64,000 nt of DNA. Source: Psococerastis gibbosa (lineage: Eukaryota > Arthropoda > Insecta > Psocodea > Psocidae). Position numbers and translations under genes: made by a program. Below the pieces are notes generated by a model. The model was given only the letters and a program-made list of their open reading frames with translations, was not told the DNA's origin and ran no database searches. The DNA lies in the NCBI GenBank assembly GCA_963971405.1, contig OZ020486.1, positions 32,201,419-32,265,418 on the forward strand, given 5' to 3'. This document shows, piece by piece, positions 1 to 10,562 of this stretch. Position 1 is the stretch's first letter, and every line of letters starts with the position of its first letter.

Positions 1-211
1 ATCGTTCTAACCGAAATTAGAGGGTTTAGTAAAAAAAAAGTTGAAACTACTGCCCCTGGCTGTGCCTAGTCCGGCTCCCTAGCTACGACCTCTTCAGTTG
101 CCTCTGTAGGTACTGGCTGTGTTGAGTTACGACAGGTCTCCGATCGCATGGTATAAAGAGATTCGCACAAGTACAAACACTGACCAAAGAATTTAATAGT
201 GTGAATGAATT
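1..211 (-). repeat. SINE-like repeat fragment (family S1), antisense
   Basis: Positions about 64-175 match, in reverse orientation, a repeat seen more completely at 41445-41625. The shared landmarks are the CTCTTCAGTCGCCTCTGTAG-like block, TGTGTTGAGTTACGACA, TCCGATCGCATGG and a GCACAAGTnCAA block. Other copies lie at 8647, 11383, 17040, 34775, 42535 and 54056. Positions 1-60 are unassigned, apart from a short CCGAAATTAGAG motif that also occurs near 36690. The copy-to-copy similarity is visible; calling it a SINE is inference from its length and A/T-rich tail. Confidence 0.6.
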
Positions 212-396
212 GATGAAGTAGTAGAATCCGGGATAATAGACCGTGGTCGTTCTGAAAGCGTACTTCCAAACATTTCGTCAAAATCTGCGGTCGAAATCTT
301 CAGTGGAACTGCGTAGACTTCTAAGATTCAGAAGCTCAGCAGCCATTCAGTTGCAAAACGACCACAGCCTACTATCTCGGATTCTACTCCTTCGTC
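212..396. repeat. Foldback repeat, GTAGAATCCGGG family
   Basis: The left arm (GATGAAGTAGTAGAATCCGG, then GACCGTGGTCGTT) recurs as its reverse complement in the right arm ending near 396. The same arms, diverged, form another foldback at 39713-39855. No coding capacity is recognised. The short ORFs running through it are chance frames. Confidence 0.6.
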
Positions 397-1369
397 ACGC
401 AATTCCGACTGTGAAAGCCTTTGTAATTATATTATTATATTATGAATGAATTCTCTGAGTATTCACACAGAAAAGAAGCAAGCCCATGGGCCAATAAGTC
501 AGAATCACGACCCGACCCATAAAACAAAAGAAATCAGGAAATTGAACGAATGTGTAGGAGTCAAGAAAGCGCCCCCTCCCCTGCACAGTAATGCAATAGA
601 AAAGATGTCAGGTTCTGTCCGGTATCTGTGACCATTATGCTATTGATTGGATCCATTGATGTCCACCCCACGGGGCAACTACTCGGACCCATCTTGTTCC
701 CCGCGTATATTTTACCATCTCTTCCAGCCGTGTTTACTTCTTTGTGCCTTTTTTATGGACCACTGGAGTTGACACGAGATTGCCGTTAATGGTGATACAT
801 GCGGCTCCTATTTCTTCCTTGGCCCATTTCCTTTGTCACTTTTGAATCGTCCTCTCATTACCGGAACGACTCATTCTCCGCGACTGCTTTTGTCTCGTGC
901 ATGTGACAGCCGTCGCTTGGTTGTTTTTTATTTATAAAATATTAGTCACATACAAGCCCGGAACGACGACTGTCATGGTGGGGCGACGTCTAAAGAAGGC
1001 AGCCAGATGACCTGATCAGGCGGATAAAACATACCTATCGAAGCTGAGGGAAAAAGACGAGGACGCACAGGCTAACGGTAGAAGAAAAAATCCGTGTATG
1101 AGCAACTGCAGCCGAAGCACAGTGGAGGAGAACCTGCCGTATCGCTGACCCCTCTTAGGGATAAAAACGAGGAAAAAGTAAAAAGTAAAGTAAGTAAGCA
1201 ATTGATTGAATTGATAACTTTGTCGTAGGACAGTTCTCCAAATTCATGGTGTGACGAGACTAGTGATGCATGTGAGATAACTCCTGCCTAGTCTCGTCTC
1301 GCGCTATTAATGCGAGGCGATGCGAGGCACCTCACAATTTTTTACATGACATGCGAGACGAGGTAAAAC
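397..1369. other. No gene recognised
   Basis: This stretch has short chance ORFs only. Positions about 1255-1350 hold a cluster of short GCGAGAC/GAGGCGATGCGAGGC repeats. I see no splice-bounded coding segment, RNA gene or clear transposon end. Confidence 0.5.
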
Positions 1370-1520
1370 AATTGAAATAGCTCTTGGTGTGCTTCCCTAG
1401 AAGATACAATTAAGAAGCATGGCCAGAAAGTGCAAGTATTGTGGGACTCGAAGCTCGAACCAACAACCTTTCGGGTGAAAACCAGAGTCCGTACCACCAC
1501 TCTACATGTCCATGTATCTA
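1370..1520 (-). repeat. tRNA-derived SINE head (family S2), antisense
   Basis: On the minus strand there is an RNA polymerase III B-box-like stretch (GGTTCGAGCTTCGAGTCCC, with a short internal duplication). It is preceded by the same GACATGTAGAGT-GTGG-TACGGACTC block seen at 28241-28305. It is a fragment of the SINE family annotated at 27930-28305, and it is not a functional tRNA because the cloverleaf is not formed. Confidence 0.6.
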
Positions 1521-1696
1521 TTGATATCACTTGGGACAAACTAATTTCAAATGAAATGCAACACAATCTCCGGTTGCGCCGCTTAAACGATTGCGCCTAG
1601 TAGGCCTTTTTGTCATATTGTCTTCCATTATATATTTTTTTTCTTCTTCTTCTTCCCCTTAGTGCCGCATACTTTATTGATCAATATAATTCATTT

Positions 1697-1702
1697 TGAT
1701 TC

Positions 1703-1706
<4 letters not shown>
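1697..1706. repeat. Probable LINE target-site duplication, 3' side
   Basis: TGATTCTGAT abuts the T tract that is the poly(A) tail of the minus-strand LINE. The identical 10-mer at 7266-7275 lies at the other end of the element. Confidence 0.65.
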
Positions 1707-1736
<30 letters not shown>

Positions 1737-1974
1737 CAACGCAACGCCCTTTGGGGCTTACGCGTTGTATGTTTAAGTGTTGCAATACTGTAGTTTTTAA
1801 TGGGGTTGGTGTAGTGTGCACTATTGTTTTTTTTTTTTTTTTTTTTTTTTTCCGCAAACTGCTATAAGCGCGCTGGGCAACGAGTTGCCCAGGTACCGTC
1901 TACAACAGTTTGCCCTTGTCTATTTGTTCGATTTTTTTTTTTTTTTTTTTTTTTTTTAAATGGATTAAGGGTTT
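1707..1974 (-). other. LINE 3' UTR with three A tracts and two hairpins
   Basis: Read on the minus strand, the segment after the ORF2 stop holds three long A runs, visible as T runs at about 1933-1957, 1827-1851 and 1708-1733. Between them are a perfect 9-bp hairpin (CTGGGCAAC-GA-GTTGCCCAG, 1873-1892) and a two-part stem near the terminus (1737-1767: CAACGC pairs with GCGTTG, GCCC with GGGC). Stem-loops close to the 3' end are used by some LINE reverse transcriptases to select their template. That role here is inference. Confidence 0.7.
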
Positions 1975-4900
1975 TTACAGATCTTTATAGATAGTGGACT
2001 GGAACAGAAACGGGAGCGTGTGTTGGCGTAAAGTAGCTGCATCAGTAAGAATATCGCTCATAGAGGAGTTACTAGGGAAGGTGCGGTAGCAAGCATACGT
2101 AGGACAGACAAGGAGCAGGTGTTGTACATCAAGTAGTACCTGACAGGTTGGACACATGGGGGGTGGGGAACCCGTCATCAAGTGCCCATGGGTCAGCCTC
2201 GTGTGCCCAATAAGCAGTCGTGTTATTAATACTTCCTCCATGCGGCTAAGGCTTATGTCAGCCGACACTTTCCCTACATGAGGTTTGATGGCCCTAAGTT
2301 TATTATGTGAAAATTCCGGATTCTCCCAGTGATTTTGCCATCTTTGTATCATAATTCGGGTAGAGTTAGTCTTAAAATCACTTGGAGAAAAATACGGATA
2401 AGGGGGAGAGGGGATCGCAGCTGCTGCTTGGGCAGCTCGGTCAGCTCTGTTGTTGCCTGAGATTCCTGCATGTGATGGGACCCATAAAAATTTAATTTCG
2501 GAATATGATGCTACTCGTGTGATGGAGTTTCGAATTGTTGTTATTAAAGGATGTGTGGGGTATATCTGTTGAATGGCAGTAAGTGCTGACAGACTATCGG
2601 ATATTATGAGGGACTTGCAGTGTTTAGCATTACTTATATGTATGATGCATTGTTGGATAGCGACCAGCTCGGCGGAAAAAATAGAAATCTGTGGTAGTAG
2701 AGGGAAATGAAACTCATGGTTTTTATATATAAAGGCAGCCCCTGCGTTCAGGGGGGATTTGGATCCATCTGTGAAATAATGGTGCCATATAGTATTAGGG
2801 TACTCTGTCAGAATGTCTTGATAATGTTTTTGAATGATAAAGTGTGGTGTAGTTTGTTTAGAGAAAAAAGTTAGCTTAGTATTGCATTGAGGGATCGGCT
2901 GTAACCATGGGGGCAACTCAGGAGGAGACACAGTGCTGTTAGTATTGATTACAGGGGGGAGTTGCAATGTAAGATTGGAAAGTAGTACTTTTAGTCTGAA
3001 AAAGTAGGGTTTAGATGAGCGTGGTCGCGTATTGTATCTATTATGAAGTGAAGTATTATGGGCATCCAGGAGTATGGACAGGTTTCTATTTTTGCATATT
3101 CTGGCGAAATATTTAAGTATGAAGTTGTCCCTTCTCAAGAATAGGGGTGGTTCATTAGCTTCAACGTACAAGCTTGCTGTTGGACTTGATTTGAAGGCAC
3201 CGAGACAAAGTCTTAGAGCAGTGTTATGAACCACATCTAGGGCTTTCAGGATGGTAGGATGCGCTGCGGAGTATACAATGCACCCGTAATCTAGTTTCGA
3301 TCTAATCAAAGCTCTGTACATGGTCAGTAGCACCTGCCGATTTGAGCCCCATTGATGATGCGCTACAGTTTTTAATGCATTCAGGTCTTTTTCACACTTT
3401 GATTTCAGCTGGGTAATGTGCTCTGACCAAGTTAAGCGTCGATCAAACGTGAGGCCTAAAAAGGTATGCGTATCTTTAAAAGTAACCAACTGGTTGTTGA
3501 ATTTTAGAGTCGGATTGCCATGACAGTTTCTCTTCCGACAGAAGTGCATTGCTGCAGTTTTGCCGGTTGAGAATCGGAAACCGTAGTCATTGGCCCATTT
3601 TTCAATTCCATGAATGGCTTTTTCTAGTGTATTGCCCAGTTGTACTAAGTTACGACATGAGTAGATTACGCATAGATCATCAATATAAAGTGAGGGATAA
3701 ACAGTGATCGGCAGGTAATCAGCAATTGAATTAATTGCGATAGTAAATAGGGTGCAACTTAAAACTGAACCTTGGGGAGTACCATTTTCCATGGGCTGAG
3801 GAGCTGATGTCAGCCCTCCCACCCGCACTGATAGTTCTCTATTATTTAGAAAGTTCATTATAAACATAGGAAGGTTTCCTTGTAGTCCCCATTGTTGTAA
3901 TGAGTGCAAAATTGGACTTTTCCAGCACCGATCATAAGCGTTTTCCAGGTCAAAGAAAATGGCAACAGCGTGACTTTGTATTATGAAGGCGTCCTGTATG
4001 GACTGAGAAATTCTAACTAAATGTTCAGTGGTCGTGCGCCCCTTCCTGCCACCGCATTGAAAATTTACTATTAGGTTACGAGTTTCAAGTACATGTGTGA
4101 GGCGATAATTTACCATTCGCTCCATAAGCTTGCAAAGGCTGTTGGTTAGTGAAATGGGCCTGTATGATGTAAGTTGACTGCGGTCTTTTTTAAGTTTAGG
4201 GATTGCCACCAAAATAGATTGCCTCCAGGATTCAGGAAATTTTTGTGTTGACCAAATTACATTAAAATAGGCTACAATTAGGGTTTGGTAATTTCTTGGA
4301 AGTTGTTTAATAAAAATGTATGGTATGGAGTCGGGACCCGGTGCCGAGTTTTTGCAGCGAGATAAAGCGTGCTGGAACTCATACATATTGAAACCAACAT
4401 TATACTGTTCAGTAAGACCCCCAGTGAATGATGTAGGGGTGGCATCCAAGATATGTTTGGCTTGCAATGATGACAGTGTCACGTTATCGTTGCTGGATAT
4501 CTCACTGAAAAAGAGTGCAAACTGGTGAGCTATATCACTGGGGTTAGTATATACCTGTCCTTCATGCAGTATTGGCCCATAATTGGCAGAGTGGTTAATT
4601 CCACGCAGTTGCCTGATTTTCTGCCATACCTTCCCTACAGTAGTATCGGAGCCCAAGGTCGATACGTGCTGCTGTTTGGCATATTTTACTGTTCGCCTTG
4701 CACGTGCTTCCTGTTTTTTAAGTGCGAGCATATTTTCCTGCGTGGGGTATGTTCTGAACTTATGATACAGCTGTCGGCGACACTTTATCGCTGCTGCACA
4801 TACAATGTTCCACCATACTACTGGGGTTCGCCTATATGGACCCGGTTTCGTGTAGCCTATTGCGGTTTGTGCTGCCGTAATAATAGGCTCAGTTATGAGT

Positions 4901-5682
4901 TTAAGGCTTTCCTCAACATCGGTTGTAATAACCGGATATGAACCTGTCAATTTGGAGCGGTAGGTTTCCCAGTTAGCCGTCCTTATTTTCCACTGCCTAG
5001 TTGGTACAAAAACGGGCATATTCGGTAAATACTTTATTAGTAAGGGATGATGGTCACTCCCAGCTCGGTCCGAATGGACTGACCATTCAAAATCACCAGC
5101 TATTCTTGAATGGGCCATGGTAAGATCAATTGCTGAGTAAGTGTGCCTGGTATTAAAATGCGTAACACTCCCGTTATTCAGTAGCTGAATTGTGGAGGTT
5201 TGCACCAGCTTCTCAATTTCTTTACCTCTGGCGTCAGCACTACGTCGTTCAGAGTCAAATAGAGGGGAGTGAGCATTAGCATCCATTGATATAATGTATG
5301 GGGTCGGCAGCTGTGCTATTATGCCGGATATATCATCCCTAGTAAACTTGAGGTTGGGTGGTATGTAAACAGAACATAGTGTAACCGGTTGCTGAAATGA
5401 GGTTCGTACCGCTACGGCCTCGAGATGAGTGGTCAAAGGAACTGGGTGGGTGGGTAAATGGTTAGCCACGAATATCGCTGCTCCTCCGCGCGCTTTAGAG
5501 TTGACAGGCGTGGTAACTGTGTTGTGGTATACTGTGTAGCCTGTGTAGTTTATACATGAATTCGATTTCAGGTGGGTTTCTTGTAAAAGGAAGGCTAGGG
5601 GTTGGTAGCGTGATTGGAGTATCTGGATTTCTTCTAATCTGGAGTTATAGCCATTCAAATTCCACTGAATGAGGTAGGTCAT
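1975..5682 (-). CDS. LINE ORF2: endonuclease, reverse transcriptase and RNase H
   Basis: This is the polyprotein that nicks the target and copies the element's RNA. About 1235 residues are open without interruption. Residues 1-220 are an APE-type endonuclease: the QET glutamate at about 36, MDANAHS at 134-140 and the catalytic SDHHP at 210-214. Residues about 470-750 are the reverse transcriptase: FDLENAYD at about 578-585, NGTPQGSVLS at 634-643, and a YIDD box at 667-670 where most relatives have FADD or YADD. Residues about 965-1090 are RNase H: TDGS 972, SAEL 1003-1006, SDS 1030, and ADRAA near 1081. A C-terminal CX2CX7HX4C motif lies at 1178-1194. The first ATG (5682-5680) follows the ORF1 TAG by two bases; a GTG three bases further upstream is in frame but not a likely start. 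All catalytic residues I can check are present. Confidence 0.95.
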   Translation of the reverse strand: MTYLIQWNLNGYNSRLEEIQILQSRYQPLAFLLQETHLKSNSCINYTGYTVYHNTVTTPVNSKARGGAAIFVANHLPTHPVPLTTHLEAVAVRTSFQQPVTLCSVYIPPNLKFTRDDISGIIAQLPTPYIISMDANAHSPLFDSERRSADARGKEIEKLVQTSTIQLLNNGSVTHFNTRHTYSAIDLTMAHSRIAGDFEWSVHSDRAGSDHHPLLIKYLPNMPVFVPTRQWKIRTANWETYRSKLTGSYPVITTDVEESLKLITEPIITAAQTAIGYTKPGPYRRTPVVWWNIVCAAAIKCRRQLYHKFRTYPTQENMLALKKQEARARRTVKYAKQQHVSTLGSDTTVGKVWQKIRQLRGINHSANYGPILHEGQVYTNPSDIAHQFALFFSEISSNDNVTLSSLQAKHILDATPTSFTGGLTEQYNVGFNMYEFQHALSRCKNSAPGPDSIPYIFIKQLPRNYQTLIVAYFNVIWSTQKFPESWRQSILVAIPKLKKDRSQLTSYRPISLTNSLCKLMERMVNYRLTHVLETRNLIVNFQCGGRKGRTTTEHLVRISQSIQDAFIIQSHAVAIFFDLENAYDRCWKSPILHSLQQWGLQGNLPMFIMNFLNNRELSVRVGGLTSAPQPMENGTPQGSVLSCTLFTIAINSIADYLPITVYPSLYIDDLCVIYSCRNLVQLGNTLEKAIHGIEKWANDYGFRFSTGKTAAMHFCRKRNCHGNPTLKFNNQLVTFKDTHTFLGLTFDRRLTWSEHITQLKSKCEKDLNALKTVAHHQWGSNRQVLLTMYRALIRSKLDYGCIVYSAAHPTILKALDVVHNTALRLCLGAFKSSPTASLYVEANEPPLFLRRDNFILKYFARICKNRNLSILLDAHNTSLHNRYNTRPRSSKPYFFRLKVLLSNLTLQLPPVINTNSTVSPPELPPWLQPIPQCNTKLTFFSKQTTPHFIIQKHYQDILTEYPNTIWHHYFTDGSKSPLNAGAAFIYKNHEFHFPLLPQISIFSAELVAIQQCIIHISNAKHCKSLIISDSLSALTAIQQIYPTHPLITTIRNSITRVASYSEIKFLWVPSHAGISGNNRADRAAQAAAAIPSPPYPYFSPSDFKTNSTRIMIQRWQNHWENPEFSHNKLRAIKPHVGKVSADISLSRMEEVLITRLLIGHTRLTHGHLMTGSPPPMCPTCQVLLDVQHLLLVCPTYACYRTFPSNSSMSDILTDAATLRQHTLPFLFQSTIYKDL

Positions 5683-5684
5683 CA

Positions 5685-7084
5685 CTAATATTCCTCGGCT
5701 TCTGAGCCCGGTGACATGGCAGTTTGGTCAGCAACAGGGCAAGTTGTTTTATTTTCTGTATGAATGGGCTCGCTTCCTCGAGTGAAGTTAAACACCTTAA
5801 GTGCTGACTTAGTATTTATTTTACTTTGCTCATTAGCTGAAAAGTTTAGCGATAACTGGTTACTGTTAATGTTGGTCTCCGGTTCCACAGTTTTGCTGCG
5901 GGGGTTAGATGTGCCTGCTGCCTGGTTACTTAGTTGTATCGATGTATTAGGTGTGGGTAGGTTTGATGTGAAATTGGGTAGAAATGTTTTAAGTAACATG
6001 CCAACTAGGCTGGTTAATTCTGAAACCTGTTTGGTTAATTTTTCTAAGGCTGGTTTCATATCATTGCATCCCTCACATAATACACCATTCTTATGAGTGG
6101 TAACTGAGGGTATACTCTGGTGGTACAAATTCGGTTGTGACGGAGTAGCGCCAATCTTGAGATGGGGTAGACTGGTCTGAGCGGGTTGAGACAAAGTTCC
6201 GGTACCCTTACTGGCCTGGGCATAACTTTTCAGTGGGTTGGTGCCTTTTGGGGCGGATATTACAAAATTTCGAGCCTGAGGTATAGGTATGTTTTCCCTG
6301 GTTGACAGTCGGACTACAGTTTTTTCCAGTACATATTTAGGGCATTGTGTTGACTTTACAGTGTGATCAGTACTTTTACAAGCAGAGCAAATTGTTTTTA
6401 CGCATGTTTTTTTGTTATGTGTTCCACTTTTGGCCTCACCACATTTCCAGCATGTCTCTGGGCGGTTACAAGATGAACTATGATGACCATAAAGGTTACA
6501 ACGATAGCATCTTAGGGGTTGTTTGTAATATGGTTCCAAACTGTAGTCTCTAGTGAGAACCGATATAGGTGTAGGCAGTTGTGTATTACTAAATGTTAAA
6601 AGGTATGCCGGTGGTCTATTATTGTATGTATTAATTGCACTCGTTTCATTGGCAGGTGTCAATCTGCGAACGTTGCATACTCCCTGAGTGGCCAGAGCCT
6701 CATTTATGTCGCTGTCTGATGTGTGGGCAAGATCCCAGCATCTGAGGACTCCCCTTCCTAAATTCAGGGTGTTATGGGGTACGACCTTAATGGGAACCAA
6801 CCCAACAGTGAACTCATTTCCACAATCTCCCTGGCTTGTCCCGCATTAGCCACCTCCACCAATATGCGACCGGAACGTTGTTTTTTGACAGACTTAGGCT
6901 GCCCTGTCAGTGACCCCGTAATTGCCCTTTCAATTAAAAAGGGGGAAACTGTTGTCAAATTTTTTCCCTCATCCGCGTGGGTTAATATGAAAACCGTGCT
7001 AAAATATTGGCTTTGTTGCTCAGATAGAGGTTCTGATAGGGCTTCCCCTGATAAGGTTCCTCGTTTCCTCTTTTTAGCACGCAT
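5685..7084 (-). pseudogene. LINE ORF1 (gag-like, zinc knuckles), single frameshift
   Basis: This is the nucleic-acid-binding protein that packages LINE RNA. The ATG at 7084 opens a basic 106-residue frame (MRAKKRKRG...). Its sense continues in a different frame from about 6800 to the TAG at 5687-5685, giving about 460 residues in all. The two frames overlap at 6764-6800, so a one-base indel near 6800 is the simplest reading. The downstream part has VPIKVVPHNTLN, typical of the ORF1 region before the knuckles, then three Cys/His knuckles (for example CYRCNLYGHHSSSC) about 98-154 residues into that frame, and a Ser/Asn/Pro-rich tail. A programmed frameshift is possible but I see no slippery signal that compels it. 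Confidence 0.85.
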
Positions 7085-7265
7085 ATTATTGTATAATGTA
7101 TAACACTAAGACTAATAAGAATTCATACTTAGCAGATAATAAGGAAGTTGTACAGGAAAGTTGAGAAAAGAAAAATCACTATTCTACACAAGTTGATAGC
7201 TTAAAAGGCAAGTTCACACGCGAGATCGAACTTCTATGTTAACTCGACCACGGTTGAGACTAGAC

Positions 7266-8646
7266 TGATTCTGATATAAGCTATTGTTGAATTAAATGGA
7301 CGTACAGCAAACAATTGAGGAAAAGCATCCAAGTATTGAGAAAAAGGTAAAAAAGAAATAAAAGTCCAGCCGAGAGCATAATCTGCAGTGCTGGGATCCA
7401 TGCAAATTATTTCCAAATAATCTGAAATGATGTCCGGGCCATAAAAAATTCCCAGGGGATGGAGCTACCCCTTAGATCTTCCCTTATCGTGTTATGGAAA
7501 TGACCAAGACGTTTTATCGTCGGTTGTCATTTAGGAAATAACCGTTGGGTCCCCTCGACCATACAAAATTAATGGAGTGTTTATTTTTCCCGTACAATGT
7601 CGTATGTTAATCATGAGATGGCCCCGGGGGAGATATCAGCTATTTTTCCACCCTATTTTGTCTTTTTTCCTCAGAAAATGGCCAGTGATGACTGGAATGG
7701 TTTCAGATTTAAGGTACATACATTTTTTTTGGCATTTACAGTATTGCAAAGCACAGGCTACACATGTGATTTCATGCAAATACAGGCGAAGCGGAACTAA
7801 TTCCAACTGGGCTACCTACTATAGGTATATTGAAATCTTTCGTCCGTCGCTTGCAGTGAACTACCTGTTTGAGTGACTTGTGAGTAAACCGTATTATACG
7901 TAACTGACAGTAAATAATTAAATGCTTTTTTATTCTATTACTAAACCAACCTAGTGGAGTTAGGGATTTAGTTTCCAAGGCCTGCTTAACATGGTAATAC
8001 AATAGCATACTTGACTGAAAATGTTTCAACAATATCTACTCCCTAAGCGAACCATTAGAAAAGAATCCACCCAAGTTTCATATTGCCCCCGTGAAAAACA
8101 AGTGACAGTATAAACTTCTCGTTCCAAATGAAGAGACAATGGGCGAAGAAAACGCTCTTGTAACTGTGTTGTATAGAATATCTAAAGGGACGTTCATGCT
8201 CAAGCGGCAGTCTTCGCCCTGTTTTAAACAAAGGAGCCCCCCTCCCCCTCCAGGTCAACAGAGCACTTCCCGAGACCGAAAACCCTTTGTTTCCCTCCAC
8301 TGAACATAATAATTGAGCCTGTGTTGATTAATAGAGGAACAATCAATTGAAGAGGGTGTATGGTTTAACTCAATTAATCAATTTTTGCTGCACCCATGGG
8401 AGTTCAAATTCACCCTCTATATGGATATGGATATTTTTGTATACTAATAATTGATTGATATACTGTATGCAATAGTAAGAATTAGGCGAAGGTTGAAATA
8501 TCGTATAGACTATAGGGTGAGAGTGTGGTTAGAATATTGGAAGTCAGTGGCTGTAATAATAATTATTGACGTCACTGACATCTTAATCCTCGTTCAGCTA
8601 CAATAGCATACGTACCTCGTATTACCTACCTAGCTGGATTGAAGGT
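7266..8646. other. No gene recognised; includes a SINE tail fragment
   Basis: 7266-7275 is the second copy of the putative LINE target duplication. Positions about 7921-7966 (TTCTATTACTAAACCAACCT, then AGTGGAGTTAGGG) match the antisense 3' tail of the S2 SINE seen at 27935-27975. The other ORFs here lack recognisable domains. Confidence 0.5.
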
Positions 8647-8755
8647 GTTCGATGGCTTGGTAGCTTGTTCGCACTTGTACGAGTCTCTACACACCATGCT
8701 ATCGGAAACTTGGAACTCAGCACAGGATTAACTACCGAGGCGGTTTATATGCGAA
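8647..8755 (+). repeat. SINE-like repeat fragment (family S1)
   Basis: This is a diverged copy of the 41445-41625 repeat: a GATGGC-TGGTA block, then GCACTTGTACGAGTCT, ACACACCATGC, ATCGGA and CCGAGGCGG in the same order. Confidence 0.55.
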
Positions 8756-8824
8756 TAATATTTTTTATAAAATAAAAATAAATAAAATCTAAAAAAAAGA
8801 AAATTATTCTCCATGGATCATTGC

Positions 8825-8976
8825 CAAGGACGGTTACAGGGGGGGGGGGTTAGCTGCCCCCCCCCCATGTAGTACCTAAGTCTGTTGTAATTAAATGTAT
8901 TACGTTATAATTTAATCAATATCTACTAAATACGTTCATTCTATTTTGACCCCTAAATGGGATGGATCCGTCCCTG
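8825..8976. mobile_element. Short hAT-like MITE with G and C tracts
   Basis: The ends CAAGGACGG and CCGTCCCTG are inverted. They enclose a run of 10 G, a GTTAGCTGC spacer and a run of C. Flanks ATCATTGC (8817-8824) and ACTATTGC (8977-8984) resemble an 8-bp target duplication with two changes. A relative with a perfect 8-bp duplication is at 41317-41662. The element has no coding capacity. Confidence 0.6.
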
Positions 8977-8984
8977 ACTATTGC

Positions 8985-9721
8985 TAGATAAATACTGTTT
9001 ACGGTATTTATAAGTTTGGGATTAGAGATTCTTCTTCTTCTTCTAGCTCTACAGCCCTTGATGAGCTTTGGCCTGCTCGACAACACTCCTCCAGTCATCT
9101 CGGTTTTGAAAAACGCTCCACCATCTACGGACTCCCAAGGTCTGTTTCCAACTCATCCTTCCAGCGTTTTTGAGGACTTCCGGCCAGTTTTCTTCCATCC
9201 CAGTCATGCTGGCTTTGTTTAATCAATCATGATATAAATTCTGTTTATGGTATTCATAAGCTTGGGATTAGAGATCACTAGACTAATTATATTGCAATGA
9301 GAATAGGAAACGACGAAGAGAAACGAAATAGAAATTTCTATAATAGATTCGAAGTGAATGAGGAAGAGAAGAGGCAGTTCACATTGGATCAAATTATGTT
9401 AGTCCACTAACCTAAAATAACTTGAGACTGATTTCGAAATCGATTTGGAAGTAGTTTTGCCGGGTATTCGGGGGGAATTTTAGCGACAGAGGGAATATAG
9501 AAGTCTACGGGAGAAAATGTGAAATGACAGTCGTAGAGGGAAGCAGCAAGGAAAGGGAAGATGCAAACACGCCCACTATCAAACTTTACGAGTGCTCGGA
9601 GATTGCGTTGCAACAAAAGGAAAAACGTTTGATTGAGATTGTAAGTTCCGGTAAGATTGGAAGGACTTGAAATTTGGAGGGAAAATTTCCTGCAATATCA
9701 ATACGTCAGTCGCCTGTGTTT
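8985..9721. other. No gene recognised
   Basis: There are chance ORFs only. A TTTACGGTATTTATAAG-type motif followed by TTGGGATTAGAGAT occurs at about 8998 and again, slightly changed, at about 9243. That suggests a small local duplication. Confidence 0.4.
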
Positions 9722-10337
9722 CAGTGGTGGCTCGCTATTAGAGGCAACTGAGACAGTGCCTCACCCAATTTCCCAAATAATTCGACTTAAAAGTGTTTTG
9801 TTTTTTGTTTTTGGGGCGCAATGCCGTCTAGGCCACACACGCCCAGGTATATTATATGGTTAGATACGGTAGGTTATGTTCATTAATGTAAGTTTGCTTT
9901 TTTCAGTTTCTGGATATTATAGGAGGTTGATGAGGTTCGTAGTAGTTATAAAAAAAGTGTATTTTGAATTAGGAAATGTAGGCTAAACAAAATCTGGAAG
10001 AGACAATTAAAACTTAAAAAATACCGCGAAAAAGAACCAAGAGCTGAACTAGCTTCAATAATTCACAACAACTAGCTATAACGATGTAGAGGCACCATTT
10101 GCGACTGCCTCTCCATTGCTAGAAGACAGGCACGCATTCGAGCTGTAAAAAACTCAAGTAGCGTGAAGATACATACTCAAAACATTCGCTGCACCCAGCT
10201 CAATGATGAGCCGATGAGACACGCGCTAGACCCTGACTCTAAACGAGTTTAACACTCACAGCTCTGCCAATTTTTAATTTTTATTTTATTTTTGTATGCT
10301 GTGCCTCACCAATTTATATCCCCATGAACCGCCACTG
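9722..10337. mobile_element. Non-autonomous hAT element (616 bp)
   Basis: Terminal inverted repeats begin CAGTGGTGGCTC and end with the complement of CAGTGGCGGTTC. Both ends continue into a GTGCCTCACC block. Flanks CTGTGTTT (9714-9721) and ATGTGTTT (10338-10345) match at 7 of 8 positions, fitting a hAT 8-bp target duplication. I see no transposase ORF, so it depends on a relative. A similar end fragment (GGCGGCTCGTGG) lies near 30297. Confidence 0.75.
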
Positions 10338-10562
10338 ATGTGTTTTTTTTTTAGTATTTTCAGTTGGTAAAGAGCAAGTTTCGAAATTATTGCGTGCAGG
10401 ATAGTTTTAAGGAAAATTTGAGTCACGTACGCACAAATACTCTGCTATGGTCGGAGTTGCTCTCAAAAGGCTTCCATATATACCTTTTCCTAAATCAGGA
10501 ATAACAAAGTCTAAATTAAACGAAAGAAAGAAAATCCTCTTGGAAATCTGCAAAAAGGTCAA

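Larger units (their letters stand above)
1707..7265 (-). mobile_element. Near full-length non-LTR retrotransposon (LINE)
   Basis: The element reads on the minus strand as 5' UTR, ORF1 (gag-like, zinc knuckles), ORF2 (endonuclease, reverse transcriptase, RNase H, C-terminal zinc motif), 3' UTR and poly(A). The direct repeat TGATTCTGAT occurs at 1697-1706, immediately outside the terminal T tract, and again at 7266-7275, just before the presumed 5' end, so it is probably the target-site duplication. Total length is about 5.56 kb. A 5' untranslated stretch (about 7085-7265) precedes ORF1. The domain order EN-RT-RNase H with a CCHC-type tail and a multi-knuckle ORF1 fits the I/Nimb or Jockey side of LINEs; the exact clade is inference. 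ORF2 is open throughout, so the insertion is young, but ORF1 carries a frameshift. Confidence 0.9.

Noticed and set aside
4316..4941. Plus-strand ORFs inside the LINE
   Set aside because: They are antisense shadows of the intact ORF2.
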